From Armatimonadota bacterium (lineage in GTDB: Bacteria; Armatimonadota; UBA5829; DSUL01), in assembly GCA_020846715.1 (NCBI GenBank), contig JADLDK010000014.1:1-44386 (forward strand): a stretch of 44,386 nt of DNA, given 5' to 3'. Position numbers and translations under genes: made by a program. Positions 39,873-44,386 of this stretch are shown in pieces. The notes under the pieces were generated by a model. The model did no database searches, had not been told where the DNA came from, and worked only from the letters and a program-made list of their open reading frames with translations. The number at the start of each line of letters is the position of its first letter. The stretch's first letter is position 1.

Positions 39873-40765
39873 GGAGCTGCCGCCGCCGGATTAGCTCGCT
39901 GCTCGCGCACTCTGTTCACATAGTCGTAGTGGCGCAGCATCTCGGGGACTGTCACAAAGCGGTAGCCTTTGCGGCTAAGCGCCTCCAGGATAGCCGGCAA
40001 CGCCTGGGCTGTGCGTTTGTGACCCGGGCCGTCGTGCATCACCACCACATCTCCGCGCTTGCGTCCGTTGACGACGATCTGGCTGATGCGCTGAGAGTTG
40101 ATTCTGGTCACATCCAGAGACGGCAAAGACCAGAGCACCACTGTGTAGCTTTTCTTCAGCGCCTCACTGGCAAGCTCATCGCTGCGCAGTCCGTAGGGTG
40201 GACGAAACAGCAGGGTAGAGCGCCCGACGGCGCGCCTGATGCATGCGTCCGTACTGTCAATCTCCAGCGCAGCCTGCTCCGGTGAAACGGTCTTCGGGTG
40301 CGAAAAGCTGTGGTTGCCTATGGCATGTCCATCGCGGACAATGTCTTTCAAGAGATCTGGATAGCGCTCGGCCTGGCGTCCCAGCACGAAGAAGGTGGCC
40401 TTAGCGCCATAGTCTCGCAGTTGCTTCAGGATCTGCGGCGTCACTTTTGGGTCGGGACCGTCGTCGAAGGTGAGCGCGATCAGCTTTGGGCGGAAGGCTC
40501 TGGGCTGCAGCGGCATCACCCTGTTCCGGTAGCGGTGCGGGATTGTCCAGTCATCTATGCCTGGCGTCTTTTTGGCGCCAGATTTCCGGGTGACAGAAGA
40601 CGCAACGCCAGCCGCCTGAGAAGTGACTTTGCTCTCTGGGGGAGCGGAGGTGAGACGCGCGGTGCGGGCCATTCCAGCCGCGAAAAGGCCGCCGATGGCA
40701 ACCAGAGCGATTATTCTCGGCCGGCTTCTGGAGCGGCGGGTGGATTGTGAGACTCTTTTGTTCAT
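39797..40765 (-). CDS. Polysaccharide deacetylase (CE4, NodB domain), membrane-anchored
   Basis: The 322-residue protein has a basic N terminus, a transmembrane anchor (IIALVAIGGLFAAGMA), a linker and a NodB deacetylase domain. Motif 1 is ALTFDDGPDP, motif 2 GNHSFSHP, motif 3 RPPYG, motif 4 a LWSLPSLDVTR segment and motif 5 VVVMHDG. It would remove acetyl groups from peptidoglycan or chitin-like glycans outside the membrane. The start at 40765 (ATG) places the anchor at the N terminus; an ATG at 40792 is possible. A Lys/Ala-rich C-terminal tail overlaps the small membrane protein gene by 76 bases. Confidence 0.92.
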   Translation of the reverse strand: MNKRVSQSTRRSRSRPRIIALVAIGGLFAAGMARTARLTSAPPESKVTSQAAGVASSVTRKSGAKKTPGIDDWTIPHRYRNRVMPLQPRAFRPKLIALTFDDGPDPKVTPQILKQLRDYGAKATFFVLGRQAERYPDLLKDIVRDGHAIGNHSFSHPKTVSPEQAALEIDSTDACIRRAVGRSTLLFRPPYGLRSDELASEALKKSYTVVLWSLPSLDVTRINSQRISQIVVNGRKRGDVVVMHDGPGHKRTAQALPAILEALSRKGYRFVTVPEMLRHYDYVNRVREQRANPAAAAPQLKKNGAPAKTAATSALSAMDGTK

Positions 40766-40968
40766 CCCAGGTGCAAAGGCTCTATTATACATAAGCCGTC
40801 TGCTCAAATGGGACAACAGCGGGCATCTCGCGAAGGATTTTTTACAACTTGCGTTGCCAGCGAGCGTCACAGCGTGGCAAAGCGGGAAAACGCAGGGTTT
40901 GCGGGCGGACAAGCGCTCCAGCCGGATGAGGATTAGCCGGGCTTCCCGCGCTTTCGAGGGAATCAGCA

Positions 40969-41041
40969 TGGGCCCAGCCGGATTCGAACCAGCGACCAAG
41001 CGGTTATGAGCCGCCCGCTCTAACCACTGAGCTATGGGCCC
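40969..41041 (-). tRNA. tRNA with CAT anticodon, probably tRNA-Ile2
   Basis: The minus strand folds into a 73-nt cloverleaf: acceptor GGGCCCA/TGGGCCC, D-stem GCTC/GAGC, anticodon stem GGCGG/CCGCT with loop CTCATAA, T-stem GCTGG/CCGGC with TTCGAAT, discriminator A. CCA is not encoded. The anticodon is CAT. The body, particularly AGCTCAGTGGTTAGAGC and CTTGGTCGCTGGTTC, closely resembles E. coli tRNA-Ile2, whose CAU anticodon is changed by lysidine to read AUA. Elongator methionine is the alternative. Confidence 0.95.
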
Positions 41042-41223
41042 GCTGCGCCGCATTTTACCACCGATTGCGCGGCACGCGCTAGAAGCGGCGCGCCAGGGGG
41101 CTGGCCGTCAACTCCACTCGTGACCCTGCGAAGTATCTCCCTTGTCGCGTGGCACGCCGCAGGAACACTGGGACTTTCAGAGGTGTCTGTATGGCTTGGC
41201 GGGCGCAGCGCGCGCGTTCGTGC

Positions 41224-41232
41224 TGTTATAAT
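41224..41232 (+). promoter_or_regulatory. Extended -10 promoter of mutS
   Basis: TGTTATAAT gives a perfect TATAAT (41227-41232) with an upstream TGn extension. No -35 box lies at the right distance, as is common with extended -10 promoters. Predicted transcription start near 41239 leaves only about six bases before the mutS ATG. Confidence 0.65.
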
Positions 41233-41244
41233 AGCTGCGGCGCC

Positions 41245-43875
41245 ATGACAGACTCCCCCAAAGCTAATCAGGTTCTTCTGGACGTTGCTCCCACTGAGCG
41301 TCTGACGCCCATGCAGCGCCAGTACAAAGCCGTCAAAGAGCAGTATCCGGACGTGCTGGTGATGTTCCGGATGGGCGACTTCTACGAGATGTTCGGCGAA
41401 GACGCCACCCGCGCCGCGCCCGTGCTGGAAGTGGTGCTTACCAGCCGCGACAGCGACAAGACGCCGATGTGCGGTGTGCCTTATCACTCTGTGGACCGCT
41501 ATATCGCCAAGCTGCTGGCCGCGGGAATGCGCGTTGCGGTGTGCGATCAGGTGGAGGACCCTAAAAAAGCCAAGGGTTTGGTACGCCGCGAGGTCACGCG
41601 CGTGGTTTCGGCGGGCACGGTGCTGGAAGACAGCTTTCTCCCACAGACCTCCAACAATTTTCTGACGGCGCTGGCTTCCGGAGCTTCGCGGACCGGCCTG
41701 GCGGTGGCAGACATCTCCACGGGTGAGTTTCTGGTGACGGAGTTCACGGGCGAGGGGCATCTGCGCCTGGCTGTGCAGGAGATTGAGAGGCTGCGCCCGG
41801 CGGAGTGCGTCGTCAAAGACACGGAGGAGGACCTTCGCGATCCGATTCAAAGCGCCGGTTGCGCGCTTGTCACGGCGTTCCGGCGCGAGGGCGTCTTCAC
41901 ATCCAGCGCGCGTCAGAGCCTGCTGGAGCACTTTCAGGTATCCAGTCTGCGGGGATATGGCTGTGAGGAGATGGAGTCCGCCCAAGAGGCCGCCGCTCTG
42001 CTGCTGGGCTATCTGGAACGGACTAACCGCGCCGCCCTGTCACACTTGCGCTCGTTGTCGGCGTACTCCACCAGCGCCTTCATGCAGTTGGACGCACCCA
42101 CCCGGCGCAATCTTGAACTGACAGTCTCTCAAAGCGGCGATCCGTCCACAAGCCTCCTCCGGGTGCTGGACAGAACGCGCACTCCGATGGGCGCGCGGCT
42201 GCTGAGGCGGTGGCTGGATCAACCTCTGATTGACATGGCGGCCATTCGCGAGCGTCAGGACGCTGTGGCGGCGCTGGTGGGGGACATTCTGCTCAGAGGC
42301 GATGCGCGGGAGCATCTGGAGGGTGTGCAGGATATTGAGCGCATCGCCAGCCGTGTGGCCTCGGGCGCGGCGGGACCGCGGGATCTTCTGGCGCTGGCGC
42401 GCTCCCTGGACAGAAGCGCTCCGCTGGTTGCTCTGCTGGGACCTTCTGAGAATGAAAGGCTGTCCGCTCTCGGTCTTTCGTGCGGTGCGCCGGAGGGTGT
42501 GTGCGAGGTTATCCGCGCGGCGATAAGTCCGGAAACGCCGCTGCATCTGCGGGACGGAGGAGTCATCAACAGCGGCTACAGCTCGGAGCTGGATGAGCTG
42601 CGGGATACTTCGCGCGGCGGCAAGGAGTGGATTACGCTGATTGAGCAGCGCGAACGTGAGCGCACAGGCTTTAGGAGCCTCAAGGTGGGCTATAACTCGG
42701 TCTTTGGCTACTACATCGAGGTCTCAAAGGCGCACTCAGAGCATATCCCTGAAGACTACATCCGCAAGCAGACTACCACAAACGCCGAGCGCTACATCAC
42801 TCCGGAGCTCAAGGAGCACGAATCACGCGTGCTGGGGGCACAGGAAAAGGCCGTCTCGCTGGAGCAGGATATCTTCTCGCAGGTGCGCTCAGAGGTGGCC
42901 AAGCGCGCGCAGGAGCTGCTTGTAGTGGCCCGGGCGGTGGCCGAAATTGACGCGCTGCAGTCTCTGGCGGAGGTGGCTCATACCAGCCGCTGGACACCTC
43001 CGGAGCTAAGCGATTCAGACGAGATACTGATTCAGGCCGGCCGCCATCCGGTTGTTGAGTGCGCCCTTGGCCCGTCTGTTTTTATCCCGAACGATACGAC
43101 ACTGGATACGCGGGACAACTGCCTGCTGATTATCACGGGCCCGAATATGGCCGGTAAGAGCACCTATCTCCGGCAGGTGGCGTTGATTGTGTTGCTCGCG
43201 CAGATCGGCAGCTTTGTGCCTGCGGACCGGGCGCGTGTCAGCGTCGTGGACCGCATTTTCACCCGCATAGGCGCGCGCGATGATCTCGCCAGCGCTCAAA
43301 GCACCTTTATGGTGGAGATGAATGAGACCGCCAACATCCTCAACAACGCCACCGAGCGCAGCCTGATCCTGCTGGACGAAATCGGGCGGGGCACCAGCAC
43401 TTACGATGGGCTCTCCATTGCGTGGGCTGTGGCGGAGCACATTCTGCAGCTTCGCGCCCGCACACTTTTTGCCACACACTATCATCACCTCAATGATCTG
43501 GCTTCGCAGAAAGACGGCGTGCGCAACTACCGCGTCGCTGTCAAAGAAGAGCCAGACCGCATCATCTGGCTGCACAAGATAATGCCGGGAGGCACAGACC
43601 GCAGCTACGGGGTGCAGGTGGCCCGGCTGGCCGGACTGCCTGAGGAGGTTATCCTCCGCGCTGAGGAGATTCTCAAAGACCTCGAGAGCGCGCCTAACTC
43701 TGACGTTCACGCCGCCCCCAGTGAAACGGCCCTCAAGCGCCAGCAGCTTACGCTCTTTGAAGCCGCCGTCCCGCCAGTTGTTGAGAAGCTGCGCAAGCTG
43801 GATATCCAGACAATGTCCCCCGTAGAAGCCCTTACCGCCCTCTGGCAACTTCAGAAAGAGGCGGAGGAAGGGTGA
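41245..43875 (+). CDS. mutS: DNA mismatch repair protein MutS
   Basis: MutS recognises mismatches and starts repair. The 876-residue protein has the mismatch-binding motif GDFYEMF (F46, E48) and the following connector, core and clamp domains. The C-terminal ATPase has Walker A GPNMAGKSTYLRQ (near 632), DDLASAQSTFMVEM and Walker B LILLDEIGRGTSTYDG, then ATHYHHL. All hallmarks of MutS1 are there, and the length is normal. The ATG at 41245 is chosen because an extended -10 lies just before it. No Shine-Dalgarno precedes this start, consistent with a nearly leaderless transcript. No mutL is visible downstream. Confidence 0.97.
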   Translation: MTDSPKANQVLLDVAPTERLTPMQRQYKAVKEQYPDVLVMFRMGDFYEMFGEDATRAAPVLEVVLTSRDSDKTPMCGVPYHSVDRYIAKLLAAGMRVAVCDQVEDPKKAKGLVRREVTRVVSAGTVLEDSFLPQTSNNFLTALASGASRTGLAVADISTGEFLVTEFTGEGHLRLAVQEIERLRPAECVVKDTEEDLRDPIQSAGCALVTAFRREGVFTSSARQSLLEHFQVSSLRGYGCEEMESAQEAAALLLGYLERTNRAALSHLRSLSAYSTSAFMQLDAPTRRNLELTVSQSGDPSTSLLRVLDRTRTPMGARLLRRWLDQPLIDMAAIRERQDAVAALVGDILLRGDAREHLEGVQDIERIASRVASGAAGPRDLLALARSLDRSAPLVALLGPSENERLSALGLSCGAPEGVCEVIRAAISPETPLHLRDGGVINSGYSSELDELRDTSRGGKEWITLIEQRERERTGFRSLKVGYNSVFGYYIEVSKAHSEHIPEDYIRKQTTTNAERYITPELKEHESRVLGAQEKAVSLEQDIFSQVRSEVAKRAQELLVVARAVAEIDALQSLAEVAHTSRWTPPELSDSDEILIQAGRHPVVECALGPSVFIPNDTTLDTRDNCLLIITGPNMAGKSTYLRQVALIVLLAQIGSFVPADRARVSVVDRIFTRIGARDDLASAQSTFMVEMNETANILNNATERSLILLDEIGRGTSTYDGLSIAWAVAEHILQLRARTLFATHYHHLNDLASQKDGVRNYRVAVKEEPDRIIWLHKIMPGGTDRSYGVQVARLAGLPEEVILRAEEILKDLESAPNSDVHAAPSETALKRQQLTLFEAAVPPVVEKLRKLDIQTMSPVEALTALWQLQKEAEEG

Positions 43876-43954
43876 GAGGCTGGACGCCAGGGCTCAGGGA
43901 TGGCGTTTGTCGATACAGGTGCGCTCTGCCCAAAGCTCCACAAAGCATCCGGAC

Positions 43955-44101
43955 AATCCCCTTGACAGGCGGCTCTGGCAGTCGTAGACTAGCCGAAATC
44001 GCCGCTCGCCACTGAGCGTTTCTCGGCCTTGATGCGGATGTGCGAACGCTGGCGAGGAGGTTCGGCCCTTCTAGGGGTTGAGGTTCCACGGGACAGGAGA
44101 A
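43955..44101 (+). repeat. 147-bp direct repeat, copy 1 (promoter-leader element)
   Basis: This sequence is repeated at 44240-44386 with only a few differences near position 17-20. It contains a promoter, a structured segment (CTCGCC...GGCGAG with AGCGTT...AACGCT, 44005-44056) and an AGGAG site (44095-44099) at its 3' end. The layout is that of a promoter plus 5' leader plus ribosome binding site. Confidence 0.95.
43962..43990 (+). promoter_or_regulatory. Consensus promoter in repeat copy 1
   Basis: TTGACA (43962-43967) and TAGACT (43985-43990) are separated by exactly 17 bases. Predicted start near 43997, giving about 110 bases of structured leader before the AGGAG site. Confidence 0.75.
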
Positions 44102-44106
44102 TACGC

Positions 44107-44250
44107 GTGCTTGCCAGTCATACCAATCGAGCCGTGAGCTACCCGCGTCAGCTACGATTTCGGGATTTCCGGGTTGGAGCCCCGCTTTATCCGGGTTCTG
44201 CCAGTCTCAACGTCCAACCCTCAAATCCCGAAATACCTAAATCCCCTTGA
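44107..44250 (+). CDS. Possible small ORF, 47 aa, after repeat copy 1
   Basis: GTG at 44107 lies seven bases after AGGAG (44095-44099). The frame runs 47 codons to a TGA inside the -35 box of repeat copy 2. The product (LASHTNRAVSYPRQLRFRD and on) resembles nothing I know. The hairpin at 44157-44234 lies within it, which argues against real coding. It may be the remnant of a gene displaced when the leader was duplicated. Confidence 0.25.
   Translation: MLASHTNRAVSYPRQLRFRDFRVGAPLYPGSASLNVQPSNPEIPKSP
44157..44234. other. Long inverted repeat between the two leader copies
   Basis: ATTTCGGGATTTCCGGGTTGG (44157-44177, one more base pairs) and its near-complement at 44213-44234 form a 22-bp stem with two mismatches and a 34-nt loop. 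It has no T-run. It might be a transcript-ending or processing structure, or a short inverted-repeat insertion. Confidence 0.75.
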
Positions 44251-44386
44251 CAGGCGGCTTTCGCAGTCGTAGACTAGCCGAAATCGCCGCTCGCCACTGA
44301 GCGTTTCTCGGCCTTGATGCGGATGTGCGAACGCTGGCGAGGAGGTTCGGCCCTTCTAGGGGTTGAGGTTCCACGGGACAGGAGAA
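44240..44386 (+). repeat. 147-bp direct repeat, copy 2, at window edge
   Basis: Near-identical to 43955-44101, offset 285 bases. The copy ends with the AGGAG site exactly at the window edge, so the gene it serves, if any, begins just outside. Confidence 0.95.
44247..44275 (+). promoter_or_regulatory. Consensus promoter in repeat copy 2
   Basis: TTGACA (44247-44252), 17 bases, TAGACT (44270-44275). The same promoter as copy 1; the few differences between copies fall in its spacer. Confidence 0.75.

Noticed and set aside
40969..41041. Elongator tRNA-Met
   Set aside because: Anticodon CAT alone allows it, but the D and T arms resemble tRNA-Ile2 much more than tRNA-Met. Not formally excluded.
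40766..41053. N-terminal extension of the deacetylase to 41053
   Set aside because: It would translate through the tRNA gene and place the membrane anchor internally.
43955..44386. The 147-bp direct repeats as phage attachment sites
   Set aside because: They enclose only 138 bases and lie 34 kb from the phage genes; each contains a promoter and leader.

Overview
The window is moderately GC-rich bacterial chromosome, most likely from the phylum Armatimonadota or a close relative. This is inferred, not proven. The main clues are a pilin-like FARAREAA...SNLKQL segment with a MYTDDHDG motif in the DUF3352 protein, an AMIN-domain secretin and amidase, and a Gram-negative type IV pilus (T4P) system without the usual proteobacterial gene arrangement. 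Most genes have clear Shine-Dalgarno sites and tight 1-23 nt overlaps.

Bases 1-9632 hold a compact phage-derived module on the + strand: terminase large subunit, Mu gp29-type (DUF935) portal, prohead protease/scaffold, capsid cement protein, Mu gpT-type major capsid, an SGNH hydrolase, a head-tail connector, a putative head-closure protein, an XhlA-like lysis protein and a Cys/His endolysin. No tail genes follow the head genes. Between portal and protease sits a self-contained cassette with its own consensus promoter, an operator-like inverted repeat and an intrinsic terminator. It encodes a HigB/RelE-type toxin, an XRE antitoxin with a C-terminal extension and a SecB-like chaperone. This is a toxin-antitoxin-chaperone (TAC) system carried as a phage moron, plausibly for defence or superinfection exclusion. 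Arrays of a short two-hairpin repeat interrupt the module (5591-5792) and close it (9448-9632). The same hairpins recur in host DNA (17557-17678).

Bases 9625-12078 hold an HExxH-motif small protein, a fatty acid desaturase and a lipoprotein. Bases 12106-26852, all on the - strand, form one T4P cluster transcribed pilM-pilN-pilO-pilP-like-pilQ-pilB-pilT-pilT-pilC. It ends in a gene overlapping pilC by one base that encodes a SigB-family sigma factor fused to a GGDEF domain. The GGDEF active site is destroyed (NDHQI) but the RxxD inhibitory-site motif is intact. This looks like a sigma factor built to sense c-di-GMP directly, and it is the most interesting gene here. An intrinsic terminator at 12051-12078 ends the cluster.

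Bases 27119-31755 (- strand) are a cell-wall and housekeeping run: AMIN amidase, GerMN lipoprotein, glutamate racemase, RNase PH and RdgB. Bases 32237-41041 hold carbohydrate genes (GH20 hexosaminidase, a GlgA-like synthase with an altered N-terminal motif, L-fucose isomerase, polysaccharide deacetylase), the DUF3352 protein, a small membrane protein and a tRNA with anticodon CAT that resembles tRNA-Ile2. mutS (41245-43875) follows behind a promoter placed almost at its start codon. The last 430 bases contain a 147-bp direct repeat. Each copy carries a perfect TTGACA-17-TAGACT promoter, a structured leader and an AGGAG site. The second copy runs off the window edge, probably into a gene outside it.
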